Source: Nocardia rhamnosiphila NBRC 108938
GTDB taxonomy: Bacteria; Actinomycetota; Actinomycetes; Mycobacteriales; Mycobacteriaceae
Direction: 5' to 3'
NCBI RefSeq assembly: GCF_000720425.1
Contig: NZ_JOAJ01000002.1
Coordinates: 372,001 to 436,000, forward strand
Length of the DNA: 64,000 nucleotides
Shown: positions 1 to 9,314 of the stretch, piece after piece
Layout of the letters: every line of letters begins with the position of its first letter
How positions within the stretch are numbered: position 1 is the first letter of the stretch
Made by a program: the position numbers and the translations under genes
The notes under the pieces: model-generated
What the model was told of the DNA's origin: nothing
The model's input: the letters and a program-made list of their open reading frames with translations, nothing else
Databases searched by the model: none

Positions 1-648
1 GCGCAGCAGCCGCACCACCGCGTCGGGGACGGCACCGATACCGATCTGCAGTACCGCGCCGTCGCCGATGTAGTCGGTGATGTGGCGGGCGACGGCCTCG
101 TCCACCGCACCGATCGCCGCGGGGGCCACCTCCACCGGCGGGGTCGATACGGTGACCGCGCAGTCGATCTCGGCGGCGGCCAGTGATTCACCGAGGGTGT
201 AGGGCACCTGCTCGTTGACCTCCGCGATCACCACCCGGGCCCGCGCGACCGCCGCCCGGACATAGTCGCCGACCAGTCCGAAGCTGTGCCTGCCGGCGGA
301 ATCGGCGGGGCTGACCTGGATGAGCGCCACATCGCAGCCGAGCTCGCCGGATTCGATCATCGGGGCCACCCTGCCCACATGGCACGGCACGATCTCGAGC
401 TCGTGGGTCCTGGTGAGGCTGCGCAGCGCACCGATGGCGCCCATACTCGACAGCGCGATAGAGCGGCCGACCCCGGGCGCGAACCGGCCGGAGAAGCTGG
501 TCGCGATGAAGGCGGACAGGTCGCCGATCCGCCGCCCCTGGTCTATGAGCGCCTCGAGCAGAGTGGTGGGCTCACCGCAGGCCTGCCCGATGACGATCCG
601 GTCGCCGGGGCGCAGCCACCGCCCCAGGTCGATATCGGCCTCGCTCAT
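1..648 (-). CDS. acetyl-CoA hydrolase/transferase family protein, N-terminal part only
   Basis: Only the first 216 codons lie in the window; the gene runs past base 1. The ATG at 648-646 overlaps the stop of the CaiB-type gene upstream (ATGA), so the two are translationally coupled. Visible blocks are GQACGEPTTLLEAL (about residues 21-34), PCHVGRVAPMIESGEL and VALIQVSPAD, as expected for the N-terminal domain of the acetyl-CoA hydrolase / 4-hydroxybutyrate CoA-transferase family. Known members move CoA between an acyl-CoA and a free acid through an enzyme glutamyl-CoA intermediate. The catalytic Glu lies in the missing C-terminal half, so activity and substrate cannot be judged. Confidence 0.85.
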   Translation of the reverse strand, partial: MSEADIDLGRWLRPGDRIVIGQACGEPTTLLEALIDQGRRIGDLSAFIATSFSGRFAPGVGRSIALSSMGAIGALRSLTRTHELEIVPCHVGRVAPMIESGELGCDVALIQVSPADSAGRHSFGLVGDYVRAAVARARVVIAEVNEQVPYTLGESLAAAEIDCAVTVSTPPVEVAPAAIGAVDEAVARHITDYIGDGAVLQIGIGAVPDAVVRLLR

Positions 649-1835
649 CCTCGGGTGCCCCTGCCGTGGCCGGCCGGCCCGGAGGGTTCCGGTTCGCGTA
701 CGGCCGCCGCCTCCAGTACTTCCCGGGTGTGGGCGCCGAGCCGGGGCGCCGGACCGGATACGCGCCCGGGGGTGCGGGAGAACCAGGTCGGCGGACCGGG
801 GAAACGCAGCGGGCCGTCGGGGCTGTCGACGGTTTCGAAGAAACCGGCCTCGTTCAGGTGCGGGTTGTCGAAGAGATCGTCCAGGCTGCGCACCGGCGCG
901 GCCGGAATATCGAGGGAATCGAGCAGTTCGAGCCAGGCGGCGGTGGTGCGGGTCGCGAAAGTCTCCCGCAGGTGGGCGTAGACGGTGTCGATCCGGCGCG
1001 CACGCTGCGCGAGGGTCGCGAATTCCGGACGGTTCCAGGGCGGGCGGACCGCGGTCACGAAGGCCGTCCACTGTTTGTCGTTGTAGACGAGCGCGGAGAG
1101 ATAACCGTCGGCAGTGCGGTACGGCGTGCGCTCGGGCGTCACCGCGCGCGGGTAGGCGGCGGACCCCAGCGGCGGATCGAACAGGGCGCCGTTGGCGTGC
1201 TCGACCAGCATGAAGGCGGCCATGGTTTCGAACATCGCGACTTCCACTTCCTGCCCCTCCCCGGTCCGCTCGCGATGGAACAGGGCCATCGTGGTGGCGT
1301 AGACGGCAGTCAATCCGGCGATTTTGTCGGCCATGATGGTGCCCACGTAACCCGGTGTGCCGGTGAGGAGTTCCTGCACATGCGGTAGTCCGCATTCGGC
1401 CTGGATCGTGTCGTCGTAGGCGGTGCGGTCGGCGTCGGGGCCGCGGCGGCCGTAGCCGTAGCAGTTGGTGTAGACGATCGCCGGATTGATCGCGGCGACC
1501 TGTTCGTAGCCGAACCCGAGCGCGTCGACGGCCTTACCGCGCATGGAGTGGATGAATACATCGGCGCCGGTGATCAATTCGCGCAGTGCGGTTTTGCCCG
1601 CCGGCTCGCGCAGATCGAGGACCACACTGCGTTTTCCGCGGTTGACGTTGACGAACACCCCCGCCATCCCCGGTTCCGGGCCCACCGAGATATGGCGGGT
1701 GTTGTCCCCGGCCGGCGGCTCCACCTTGATCACGTCCGCGCCCATATCGGCCATGATCTGGGTGCAGTAGGGACCCATCACCATCGCCGTCAGATCGATC
1801 ACCCGCACCCCGGCCAGGGGCCCTGTGTGCTGCAT
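645..1835 (-). CDS. CaiB/BaiF family (class III) CoA-transferase
   Basis: 396 aa, the usual length for class III CoA-transferases, which pass CoA from one acid to another through an aspartyl-CoA thioester. It starts MQHTGPLAGVRVIDLT and has VNRGKRSVVLDLR (about residue 65) and ADKIAGL, whose Asp near residue 170 matches catalytic Asp169 of formyl-CoA transferase. I start it at ATG 1835 because GAAGGTAGG lies just upstream; an in-frame GTG at 1850 is possible. It overlaps the next CoA-transferase gene by four bases and is divergent from the CoA ligase at 1917 across about 80 bp. The pair probably activates or exchanges CoA on an unidentified acid. Confidence 0.92.
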   Translation of the reverse strand: MQHTGPLAGVRVIDLTAMVMGPYCTQIMADMGADVIKVEPPAGDNTRHISVGPEPGMAGVFVNVNRGKRSVVLDLREPAGKTALRELITGADVFIHSMRGKAVDALGFGYEQVAAINPAIVYTNCYGYGRRGPDADRTAYDDTIQAECGLPHVQELLTGTPGYVGTIMADKIAGLTAVYATTMALFHRERTGEGQEVEVAMFETMAAFMLVEHANGALFDPPLGSAAYPRAVTPERTPYRTADGYLSALVYNDKQWTAFVTAVRPPWNRPEFATLAQRARRIDTVYAHLRETFATRTTAAWLELLDSLDIPAAPVRSLDDLFDNPHLNEAGFFETVDSPDGPLRFPGPPTWFSRTPGRVSGPAPRLGAHTREVLEAAAVREPEPSGPAGHGRGTRG

Positions 1836-1916
1836 ACGCCCTACCTTCACCGGGCCGGCCGAACAAATCGGCGGCTATCTGATGAATCTTTGTAAGGATA
1901 GTGATATCAAGTATGA

Positions 1917-3455
1917 GTGCCCAGTTTCAATGGCGAGAACGCCGGGCCCGGTAGTGGCGCCGGCGTGCCCGTGATTCCGGCGTCCGTCGCCGAGGTACTC
2001 CAACCCGTCCTTGCGGCAAACCCCGAAGCGGTCGCCGTCGAGGCGGTATCGGGTTCCTGGACGTACCGCGAACTCGACGAACAAGCCCACGCGGCCGCCG
2101 GGGCGCTGTGGTCGCTCGGCGTCCGCCCCGGCGACCGCGTCGCTGCCTGCCTGCCCAACGATCTGCCGATCGTGGCCGCCTTCCACGGCGCGCAGCGCAT
2201 CGGGGCGATCTGGGCGGGTATCGGCGAAGCGCTCGCCCCGGCCGAACAGCGGTATCTGCACGATCTGATCGAGCCGCGCGTGGTCCTGGCGGGCCCCCGC
2301 TGCACGCTCGACACCCCCGGCCGGGTCGATCCGGCGCGCTGGGCCGCCGCGCTGCGCGCCCCGGCGGCACCCGGGATCACGCATGATCCGGACGCGCCGG
2401 CCGCGATCGCGTTCACCAGCGGCACCTCGGGGCGCCCGAAAGCGGTCGTACACAGTCAGCGCAACCTGTTGCTGCCCGGAGCCGTACTGGTCGCCACCCG
2501 CGGGTGGGGACCAGACTTGCGCAAAGGGGACAGCTTTCCGCTGACCATCCTCAACCTCATGGTGCTGTCCACTCTGCTCACCGCGCAGGCCGGAGGGTGC
2601 GCGGTGATCATGGACCGCCGCGATGTCGCGGGGGTCGCGGAATGGATCGCGACCCGGAAGGTGACGGTCTGGAACGGCGCCCCGGCCCAGCTCCACGACC
2701 TGGCCGCCCGTACCGAACTCGACCTGGGTTCACTGCGGGAGGTGTGGAGCGGCGGCAGCGATACCCCGGATACCCTCCGGGCGGCGTTCGCGCAGGCGCA
2801 CGGAACCGTACCGCGGGTGACCTACGGCCTCACCGAAGCGCCGACCGTGGTCGCCATCGACCCGCCCGGGACCCAATGGCGGCCGCGGGCCGGCGGGCAG
2901 GTGCTGCCCCATTACGATGTCGCCGCCTACGACGACGACGGAAACCGGCTTCCCCCGGGCGGACTCGGCGAGTTGCGATTGGCGGGCCGCACGGACGGGC
3001 CGTGGGCCGGACTGTGGCGTCCGATGCTCGGGTACTGGTCGGGCGGTGAGGTACGGCCCGCACCGGACGGGCCGATCGCCACCGGGGATATCGGCACCGT
3101 CGACGCGGACGGCTGGCTCACGGTGCTCGACCGCAAGAAGATGGTCATCCTTCGCGGTAGCGCGAATATCTACCCGCTGGAGGTGGAGCGGGTGCTGGCG
3201 GCCCATCCGGCCGTCGACAGGGCGGCGGTATGCGGAGTGCCGCACGAACGGCTGGGCCAGCAGGTGGCCGCGGTGATCGAAACGAACGGGCGGCCGGTGG
3301 ATTTCGCGGAGCTGGCCGAATACTGCCGAGGTGAACTCGCCGGGTACAAGGTTCCCGAGATCTGGGCCGCGGTCGACGCGCTACCGCTCAACGCCATGGG
3401 CAAGGTGGTGCGCACCGGACTCGCCGGTCTGCTCGCGCGGCAGGACCCGGCGTGA
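1917..3455 (+). CDS. AMP-dependent acyl-CoA synthetase/ligase
   Basis: 512 aa, a full-length ANL-superfamily enzyme that makes acyl-AMP and then acyl-CoA. The P-loop-like A3 motif FTSGTSGRPKA is near residue 165, the hinge region GDIGTVDADGWLTVLDRKK near 385, and the acyl-adenylating lysine in NAMGKVVR near 500. The start is a GTG at 1917; the ATG at 1913 is in another frame and stops after 13 codons. AAGGATAG at 1894 is a distant Shine-Dalgarno candidate, so GTG 1965 is an alternative start. It is coupled to the SDR gene by a GTGA overlap. The substrate acid cannot be read from sequence. Confidence 0.92.
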   Translation: MPSFNGENAGPGSGAGVPVIPASVAEVLQPVLAANPEAVAVEAVSGSWTYRELDEQAHAAAGALWSLGVRPGDRVAACLPNDLPIVAAFHGAQRIGAIWAGIGEALAPAEQRYLHDLIEPRVVLAGPRCTLDTPGRVDPARWAAALRAPAAPGITHDPDAPAAIAFTSGTSGRPKAVVHSQRNLLLPGAVLVATRGWGPDLRKGDSFPLTILNLMVLSTLLTAQAGGCAVIMDRRDVAGVAEWIATRKVTVWNGAPAQLHDLAARTELDLGSLREVWSGGSDTPDTLRAAFAQAHGTVPRVTYGLTEAPTVVAIDPPGTQWRPRAGGQVLPHYDVAAYDDDGNRLPPGGLGELRLAGRTDGPWAGLWRPMLGYWSGGEVRPAPDGPIATGDIGTVDADGWLTVLDRKKMVILRGSANIYPLEVERVLAAHPAVDRAAVCGVPHERLGQQVAAVIETNGRPVDFAELAEYCRGELAGYKVPEIWAAVDALPLNAMGKVVRTGLAGLLARQDPA

Positions 3456-4228
3456 GCGGCGACCGCGCGGCGGCCGTGCGCCCCTTCGAACTCGACGGCA
3501 GGGTGGCCGTCGTGACCGGCGGGTCGTCCGGTTTGGGCGCGGCGGTGAGCAGGGCCCTGGCCGGTCTCGGCGCACGGGTCGCGGTGGTGGCGCGACGCCG
3601 GGACCGGCTGGAGTCCTTGGCCGGTGAGATCGAGGGCTTGGCCGTGGGGTGCGATCTGGGCGACCCCGAGCGGATCACCGAGATCGTCCCGGCGGTCACC
3701 GACGCGCTGGGCCCGCCGGAGATCCTGGTCAACGCGGCCGGTAACCGCTTCGGCACCGCGGGCGGGGAGGCGGAGTCGCTGATCGATATCCGACGCACCC
3801 TGGAGCTGAATCTGCTGGCACCGCTGCTACTCGCCCAGCAGGTCTTCCCCGCCATGCGCGCGCTCGGGCGAGGATCGATCGTGAACGTTTCCTCGATCAG
3901 TGGACGGGTGGGCATCCCCGGCATCCCGCAGGCCTCCTATGCCGCGAGCAAGGCCGGATTGTCCGGGCTCACCACCGAACTCGCCGTGCAATGGGCCCGG
4001 CATTCGATCCGCGTGAACACCGTCGCGCCGGGCTTCTTCCGCAGCGAGATCACCGACAGCCTCTACGACAGCGAACGCGGCGCCGGCTATCTGCGCCGCA
4101 ATATCCCGCTGCCCACCGAGGGCACCGCCGCCGACATCGTGGGCGCGATCGTCTGGCTGGCCGGGGATTCCGGCCGGTATGTGACCGGGCAGACCATCGT
4201 CGTCGACGGCGGGTGGACCGCACGCTGA
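3452..4228 (+). CDS. SDR family NAD(P)-dependent oxidoreductase
   Basis: 258 aa classical short-chain dehydrogenase. TGGSSGLG at residues 22-29 is the dinucleotide-binding turn, NAAGN follows strand 4, and VSSISG with SYAASK supplies the Ser and Tyr-x3-Lys catalytic residues. The C-terminal VTGQTIVVDGGW is characteristic of the family. It begins at a GTG overlapping the stop of the CoA ligase, so the two form a two-gene operon. A role as a 3-hydroxyacyl-CoA or hydroxy-acid dehydrogenase acting on the ligase product is inferred from context only. Confidence 0.9.
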   Translation: MSGDRAAAVRPFELDGRVAVVTGGSSGLGAAVSRALAGLGARVAVVARRRDRLESLAGEIEGLAVGCDLGDPERITEIVPAVTDALGPPEILVNAAGNRFGTAGGEAESLIDIRRTLELNLLAPLLLAQQVFPAMRALGRGSIVNVSSISGRVGIPGIPQASYAASKAGLSGLTTELAVQWARHSIRVNTVAPGFFRSEITDSLYDSERGAGYLRRNIPLPTEGTAADIVGAIVWLAGDSGRYVTGQTIVVDGGWTAR

Positions 4229-4237
4229 CCCGGGGTG

Positions 4238-4269
4238 TTGACACCGATCCCCACTGCTGGAAATATTAT
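4238..4269 (+). promoter_or_regulatory. candidate promoter for the 4388 operon
   Basis: TTGACA at 4238-4243 is followed by an AT-rich stretch, AAATATTATT at 4261-4270. A -10 box of AAATAT or AATATT gives a 17-18 bp spacer. It sits 10-40 bp upstream of the GAGAAT palindrome, which would place that operator at or just after the transcription start. It is read by eye and not demonstrated. Confidence 0.5.
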
Positions 4270-4279
4270 TCTTGTTTCA

Positions 4280-4294
4280 GAGAATCAAATTCTC
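4280..4294. promoter_or_regulatory. operator-like palindrome GAGAAT-CAA-ATTCTC
   Basis: A perfect 6-3-6 inverted repeat lies in the leader of the AcuI-like gene, between the TTGACA promoter candidate and the ribosome binding site. The same palindrome, with a different central triplet, recurs at 44821, 54371, 55175 and 60429. Its size suits a TetR-family dimer. A further half-site, ATTCTT, is at 4267-4272. Confidence 0.75.
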
Positions 4295-4387
4295 CAGAAG
4301 GTCTTCGGCTCGGCGCCCTGCCCCTCGGCACCGTCGTTCGACAAGCTGAACGACGGCCGAACGAATCGAGAAAGGAACACATCACCG

Positions 4388-5371
4388 ATGTTCTCCGCAG
4401 TTCTCATCGACAAGGGTGAATCCGGCACGAAGGCCGAACTCACCAGCGTGGACGAGGCCCGGTTGCCCGAAGGCGATGTCGAAATCGAGGTGGCCTGGTC
4501 CACGCTCAACTACAAGGACGCACTCGCGATCACCGGCGCCTCCCCCGTGGTGCGCAGGTTCCCGATGATTCCGGGCATCGATCTGGCGGGCACCGTCACC
4601 GCCGACAGCCACGCCCGCTGGTCCCCTGGCGACAAGGTGGTCCTCAACGGCTGGGGCGTCGGCGAAACCCACTGGGGCGGCCTCGCGCAGCGGGCCCGGC
4701 TCGACGGCGACTGGCTGATCCCCCTGCCCGCCGAGTTCACCGAACGGCAGGCCATGTCCATCGGTACGGCCGGCTACACCGCCGCCCTCTGCGTCGATGC
4801 CCTGCTGGCCCATGGACTCACGCCCGACCGCGGCGAAGTGCTGGTGACCGGCGCGACCGGTGGCGTGGGCAGTGTGGCCATCGCGCTGCTCACCAAGGCC
4901 GGTTTCGCGGTGGCCGCCGCGACCGGCAAGTCCGGCGAACACGCCTATCTGAAACAACTCGGGGCGACCACGGTGGTGGACCGCGCCGAACTCGCCGACA
5001 AGGGCAAACCGCTGCAGAAGGAACGCTGGGCCGGGGTCGTGGACACCGCCGGCAGCCACACCCTGGCCAATGCCTGCGCGCAGACCCGCTACGGCGGCGC
5101 GGTGGCGGCCTGCGGCCTCGCCCAGGGCATGGATTTCCCTGCTTCGGTGGCCCCCTTCATCCTGCGCGGCGTCTCGCTACTGGGTGTGGACAGTGTGATG
5201 GCGCCGCAGCCGAAACGGCTCGCCGCCTGGGCCCGGCTCGCCCGGGATCTGGATCCGGCCGTGCTCGATTCGATCGTCCGCGAGATCCCCCTGAGTGAGA
5301 CCGTCGCGGCAGCGAACGATTTCCTCGCGGGCACCGTCCGCGGCCGGATAGTCGTCGATGTGAACCGCTGA
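4388..5371 (+). CDS. AcuI/YhdH family medium-chain reductase (zinc-independent)
   Basis: 327 aa MDR-superfamily oxidoreductase. [10 protein letters not shown] near residue 40 and the glycine-rich [13 protein letters not shown] near 155 are typical of the YhdH/AcuI branch, whose characterised member AcuI reduces acryloyl-CoA to propionyl-CoA with NADPH. No structural or catalytic zinc cysteines are visible. The start is the ATG at 4388 with AGAAAGGA about 12 bases upstream. It is the first gene after a GAGAAT-type operator and is followed 12 bp later by a MaoC-like gene, so reduction of a short enoyl-CoA is a reasonable but unproven role. Confidence 0.88.
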   Translation: MFSAVLIDKGESGTKAELTSVDEARLPEGDVEIEVAWSTLNYKDALAITGASPVVRRFPMIPGIDLAGTVTADSHARWSPGDKVVLNGWGVGETHWGGLAQRARLDGDWLIPLPAEFTERQAMSIGTAGYTAALCVDALLAHGLTPDRGEVLVTGATGGVGSVAIALLTKAGFAVAAATGKSGEHAYLKQLGATTVVDRAELADKGKPLQKERWAGVVDTAGSHTLANACAQTRYGGAVAACGLAQGMDFPASVAPFILRGVSLLGVDSVMAPQPKRLAAWARLARDLDPAVLDSIVREIPLSETVAAANDFLAGTVRGRIVVDVNR

Positions 5372-5383
5372 GCAGGAGTTCTC

Positions 5384-6577
5384 GTGAGTAAGAAACCGGA
5401 CGCGACCACCGTCGAACTGGACCTCGGCGATGTCGACCACCGGGTCGGTAAACCGATCGGCGGCGGCCAGCTGTGGGATCCGTGCAGTACCTCCGATATC
5501 CGCCGCTGGGTGATGGCGATGGACTACCCGAACCCGCTGCACTGGGATCAGGAGTACGCGCGGGCGTCCCGGTACGGCGGGCTGGTGGCGCCGCAGTCGA
5601 TCGCGGTGGCGCTGGACTACGGGCACGGCGCGGCGCCGGCCTGCGTGGGTCGCATCCCCGACAGCCACCTCATATTCGGTGGCGAGGAATGGTGGTTCTA
5701 CGGCTGCCCGGTGCGGCCGGGTGACCAGCTGTTCCAGGAACGCCGTTTCCACGACTACAAGGTGGTCCAGACAAAATTCGCCGGGCCCACCATGTTCTCG
5801 CGCGGCGACACCGTCCACCGCAACCAGCACGGCACTCTCGTCGCCAAGGAGCGTTCGACCGCGATCCGCTATCTCGCCGAGGAGGCGAACAAGCGCGGTA
5901 TGTACGAGAACCAGCTCGGGGCGATCAAGAAGTGGACGGCCGCCGAACTGGCCGAGGTGGACGCGCTGCGCACCGAATGGCTGATGTCCAACCGGCTCGG
6001 CGTGTCCCCGCATTTCGACGAGGTGAAGGTCGGCGACGCGCTGCCGCGGCGGGTGATCGGCCCGCACAGTATCGCGAGCTTCACCACCGAGTACCGCGCT
6101 TTCCTGTTCAATATCTGGGGCACCTTCCGCTGGACCGCGCCCGCGGGTGTCGAGGACCCCTGGGTCTACCAGGACCCGGGCTGGACCGAGGGGTTCGGTT
6201 TCGACGAAGAAGGCGCCAAGATCGACCCGCGCCTGCGCGACGGCCTCTACGTCGGACCCTCGCGCGGTCATATCGACGCCGAGAAAGCCGGTGACGTGGG
6301 TATGGCCCGGGCCTACGGCTACGGGGCGACCATGGGCGCGTGGTGCACCGACTACCTGGCCTATTGGGCCGGCAACGACGGGCTGGTCCGGCATACCAAA
6401 GCCGATTTCCGCCTGCCCGCCTTCGAGGGCGATGTCACCTATTTCGAGGGCGAAATCGTCGACAAGGACCCGGAATCGGGCTGGGGTGTACCGCTGGTCC
6501 AGGTGAAGCTGAAACTCACCAACCAGGACGGCGGTGTCCTGGTCGACTGCACCGCCGAAGTCGAACTCCCGCGGTGA
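5384..6577 (+). CDS. MaoC-like double-hotdog hydratase/dehydratase
   Basis: 397 aa. The N-terminal half carries an enoyl-CoA hydratase 2 signature, DYPNPLHWDQEYA at residues 47-59, with Asp47, Asn50 and His53 in the catalytic arrangement, followed by RYGGLVAP. The second half (from about residue 210, IGPHSIASFTTEY) looks like the partner hotdog fold of FAS1-like dehydratases. Such proteins hydrate a trans-2-enoyl-CoA to a 3-hydroxyacyl-CoA. The start is a GTG with AGGAG 8 bases upstream. It lies between an AcuI-like reductase and a CoA ligase, all on one strand. Confidence 0.85.
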   Translation: MSKKPDATTVELDLGDVDHRVGKPIGGGQLWDPCSTSDIRRWVMAMDYPNPLHWDQEYARASRYGGLVAPQSIAVALDYGHGAAPACVGRIPDSHLIFGGEEWWFYGCPVRPGDQLFQERRFHDYKVVQTKFAGPTMFSRGDTVHRNQHGTLVAKERSTAIRYLAEEANKRGMYENQLGAIKKWTAAELAEVDALRTEWLMSNRLGVSPHFDEVKVGDALPRRVIGPHSIASFTTEYRAFLFNIWGTFRWTAPAGVEDPWVYQDPGWTEGFGFDEEGAKIDPRLRDGLYVGPSRGHIDAEKAGDVGMARAYGYGATMGAWCTDYLAYWAGNDGLVRHTKADFRLPAFEGDVTYFEGEIVDKDPESGWGVPLVQVKLKLTNQDGGVLVDCTAEVELPR

Positions 6578-6628
6578 GCGCGGTTCCCACGCCGCGCGCG
6601 GAAGCACTGTCAGAGAGGACTACCGGCG

Positions 6629-8341
6629 ATGAGCACCGGGCCCCAGCACACCCCTGACCGGGCGACGGCGATCGTCGCGGGACCGCCGCTGACCGAGGAA
6701 CCGGGGCTCGGGACGCTCACGCTCCCCGGATTCCTGCGCGAGGTCACCGAACAGTACGCGGCTCGAACCGCGCTGACCTCCCCTGCCGACGGTATCGCGT
6801 GGACCTATGCCGACCTGTGGGAACGGGCCCGCGAAGTGGCCCGGGCGCTGCGCGCGTGCGGGGTCGGTAAGGACAGCCGGGTCGGCGTACTCATGACCAA
6901 CCGTGCCGAATGGCTGTCCGCCGTCTTCGGCACCTCGCTGGCGGGCGGGGTGGCGGTCGCGCTCAGCACCTTCTCCACGGCGCCCGAACTGGATCATCTG
7001 CTCCGGGTCTCCGGAGTTTCGGTGCTTCTGTTCGAACGCGGCGTGGCCAAAACGGATTTCGGTGACGTCCTCACCGAACTCGAACCGGGGCTCGCCACGG
7101 CCGCCCCGGGCGCGGTCGCCTCCACGGCGTACCCCTTCCTGCGCTACCTCGCGGTGGTCGGCGACCCGGTACCGGGTGCGGCGGTGGAGAGCTGGGACGC
7201 CTTCCTGGCCCGCGGCACCGAGACCGACCCGGCCCTGATCGAGGCCACCGCCGCGACAGTGCAACCCAGCGATACCGCGGTTCTCTTCTTCTCCTCCGGC
7301 ACCACCAGCAAACCGAAGGGCATCCGCAGCGCACATCGCGGTGTCACCCTGCAGATGTGGCGCTTCCGGCGGATGTTCGGTTTCGGCCCCGGCGACGAGG
7401 TGCGCTGCTGGACCGCGAACGGTTTCTTCTGGTCCGGTAATTTCGCCCAGGCGCTGGGCGCGACGCTCGCTGCCGGCGGCACCCTGATCCTGCAATCGCT
7501 GATCGACGCCGCCGCAACTCTCGAACTCATCCGGACGCAGCGGGTGAACTTCCCGGTGGCCTGGCCGCACCAGCACGCCCAGCTCCAGGGCGCGCCCAAC
7601 TGGGAGACAGCGGATCTGAGCAGTCTGACGTTCGTGGACCGCGACCTCCCGCTGGCCACCCACCCCACCGTCGACACCGACTGGACCGAACCCGGCCACG
7701 CCTACGGCAATACCGAAACCTTCACCATCACCACCTGTTTCCCGGCCTGCACGCCGGAGGAGACCATCGCCGGAAGCAGCGGGGTACCGCTGCCGGGGGT
7801 CACCGTGAAGATCGCCGACCCGCTCACCGGGGCGGCGCTGCGCCGGGGCGAGCACGGCGAGATCTGCGTCAAGGGCCCGACTCTGATGCTGGGATACCTC
7901 GGGACCCCGCTCGACGAAACCCTCGACGACACCGGCTACTTCCACACCGGCGACGGTGGTTACCTCGACGAGCAGGGCCGCCTGTACTGGGAGGGGCGGC
8001 TCACCGACATCATCAAGACCGGCGGCGCGAATGTCTCCCCGCTGGAGGTCGACGAGGAGCTCGATCGGTATCCGGGTGTCAAGATCGGCCGGACGGTCGG
8101 CGTCCCGCATGAAACACTCGGTGAGATGGTGGTCGCCTGCGTGGTCCCCCATACCGGCCGGACCTTGGACGCCGGCGCGATCCGGGATCATCTGCGCGCC
8201 CGGCTGGCCAGCTACAAGGTGCCGCGCGAGATCCTGTTCTTCACCGAGGAGGATCTCGCGCTGACCGGCAGTGCCAAGATCAAATCGAGCGATCTGCGAA
8301 CGTTGGCGGCCCAGCGGCTCACCCCAGCGGAGTCACGGTAG
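6629..8341 (+). CDS. class I adenylate-forming acyl-CoA synthetase
   Basis: 570 aa. A3 motif FFSSGTTSKPKG is near residue 215, YGNTETF near 368, GYFHTGDGGYLDEQGRLYWE near 435, TDIIKTGGANVSPLEVDEEL near 458, and a C-terminal SAKIKSS supplies the catalytic lysine. The ATG at 6629 is preceded by GAGAGGA. It is the last gene of the run begun at 4388. It is not a close duplicate of the ligase at 1917: N-terminal and hinge sequences differ clearly, which suggests a different acid substrate. The exact substrate is unknown. Confidence 0.9.
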   Translation: MSTGPQHTPDRATAIVAGPPLTEEPGLGTLTLPGFLREVTEQYAARTALTSPADGIAWTYADLWERAREVARALRACGVGKDSRVGVLMTNRAEWLSAVFGTSLAGGVAVALSTFSTAPELDHLLRVSGVSVLLFERGVAKTDFGDVLTELEPGLATAAPGAVASTAYPFLRYLAVVGDPVPGAAVESWDAFLARGTETDPALIEATAATVQPSDTAVLFFSSGTTSKPKGIRSAHRGVTLQMWRFRRMFGFGPGDEVRCWTANGFFWSGNFAQALGATLAAGGTLILQSLIDAAATLELIRTQRVNFPVAWPHQHAQLQGAPNWETADLSSLTFVDRDLPLATHPTVDTDWTEPGHAYGNTETFTITTCFPACTPEETIAGSSGVPLPGVTVKIADPLTGAALRRGEHGEICVKGPTLMLGYLGTPLDETLDDTGYFHTGDGGYLDEQGRLYWEGRLTDIIKTGGANVSPLEVDEELDRYPGVKIGRTVGVPHETLGEMVVACVVPHTGRTLDAGAIRDHLRARLASYKVPREILFFTEEDLALTGSAKIKSSDLRTLAAQRLTPAESR

Positions 8342-8779
8342 TCGGAGGAGCCGCACGGTCTCCTCGCCCCCGCACGCCGGCCACCGGACAGCTGTTCCGG
8401 CACCGGGGCACACCCGCACACTCGGCCTGTCGGCGGGGAGAACGATGCAGACCGTGATCGGAGAGCCGGTACGGCCGGGATCGGCCGACCACCGGGACAC
8501 CCGGACGGCGGCCCGAGCGACTCCGTAGCCCCGCCCGTCGCGAGAGTGGGCAGCAGCCACACGGAAGTACCGCGGCCCGGCCACCGCACCGAGTCCCGTC
8601 GCGCCCGGGTGGGTCGACACCACGCCGGCCGCCCGCCTCGGCGGAGTACTCCTCCTCGGCCTCGTCGGGAGCCGGGGGCCGAACCCGTTGCACTCCCCGG
8701 CCGGTATATCACCGGGCAGGTGGTCGAACCTTACCTCGATCCGTGGTCGTCACCAGCGCGTTCCGCTCCCCTTGTTTTT
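8342..8779. other. non-coding stretch between ligase and SnoaL-like gene
   Basis: About 440 bp without a supported gene. Open frames on both strands are arginine/proline/glycine-rich with no family resemblance and no credible ribosome binding sites. I saw no IS end or tRNA. The distal end becomes AT-rich (CTTGTTTTTACATAC) and leads into the palindromic promoter region of the next unit. Confidence 0.6.
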
Positions 8780-8795
8780 ACATACGGTCGTATGT
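8780..8795. promoter_or_regulatory. TetR-type operator ACATACGGTCGTATGT
   Basis: ACATACG and CGTATGT form perfect 7-bp arms around GT, in the only AT-rich patch of this intergenic region, 55 bp before the SnoaL-like start. The TetR gene at 9843, in the same three-gene unit, is the natural candidate for binding it. This would be autoregulation. Confidence 0.7.
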
Positions 8796-8849
8796 ATGTT
8801 TTGAGCACCGGGATTTCCCCGGGCGCGTACCACGACCGGAGGATGCACC

Positions 8850-9314
8850 ATGGACGGTCACCGCATGTTCGAACTGGCCCGCTCGCTGGCCGCCGCCAAG
8901 AGCGCCCGGGATCTGCCCGCCGCATTGCGTCTCCTCCACCCGGATATGAGGTTGGAGACCCCGGCGTTCGGGACCACCGCGCACGGACCGGCCGACAACG
9001 AGCGGGTACTGCGGCGATTCTTCGCGACCTTTCCCGACTATCACGTCGAACTGGACGGGCACGCGGACGACGGTGAGACCTTGATCTGCTGGGGCACCGC
9101 GCGAATGACCATGACCGGCGACCGATTCGGTGCCGAACCGAACGGCCGCCGTGCCGTGGTACCGGTGTTCATCGGCTTCACCTTCGCCGACGACCTGATC
9201 GCGAGCGAACGTTTCGTCTTCGATCTGGCCGAGTTGTGCGCACAGTCGGGCGTATCCACCGATGCGGTGCGGGCCCGGCTGTTCGGGCAGCCGAGCGCGA
9301 CGGCCGGGCGGTGA
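8850..9314 (+). CDS. SnoaL-like / NTF2-fold ester cyclase family protein
   Basis: 154 aa, cone-shaped NTF2-like fold judged by the pattern of residues: an N-terminal helix with ARDLPAALRLLHPDMRLETP, then HGPADNERVLRRFFATFPDYHVEL and a C-terminal VVPVFIGFTF strand. This resembles SnoaL-type polyketide cyclases and the many NTF2-fold proteins of unknown substrate. ACCGGAGG precedes the ATG. It lies behind a palindromic operator and is coupled by GTGA to a DUF3237 gene. No catalytic role can be assigned. Confidence 0.8.
   Translation: MDGHRMFELARSLAAAKSARDLPAALRLLHPDMRLETPAFGTTAHGPADNERVLRRFFATFPDYHVELDGHADDGETLICWGTARMTMTGDRFGAEPNGRRAVVPVFIGFTFADDLIASERFVFDLAELCAQSGVSTDAVRARLFGQPSATAGR

Noticed and set aside
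8342..8849. Small open frames in the intergenic region
   Set aside because: Low-complexity Arg/Gly/Pro sequence, no ribosome binding site and no family resemblance; only the palindrome at 8780 stands out.
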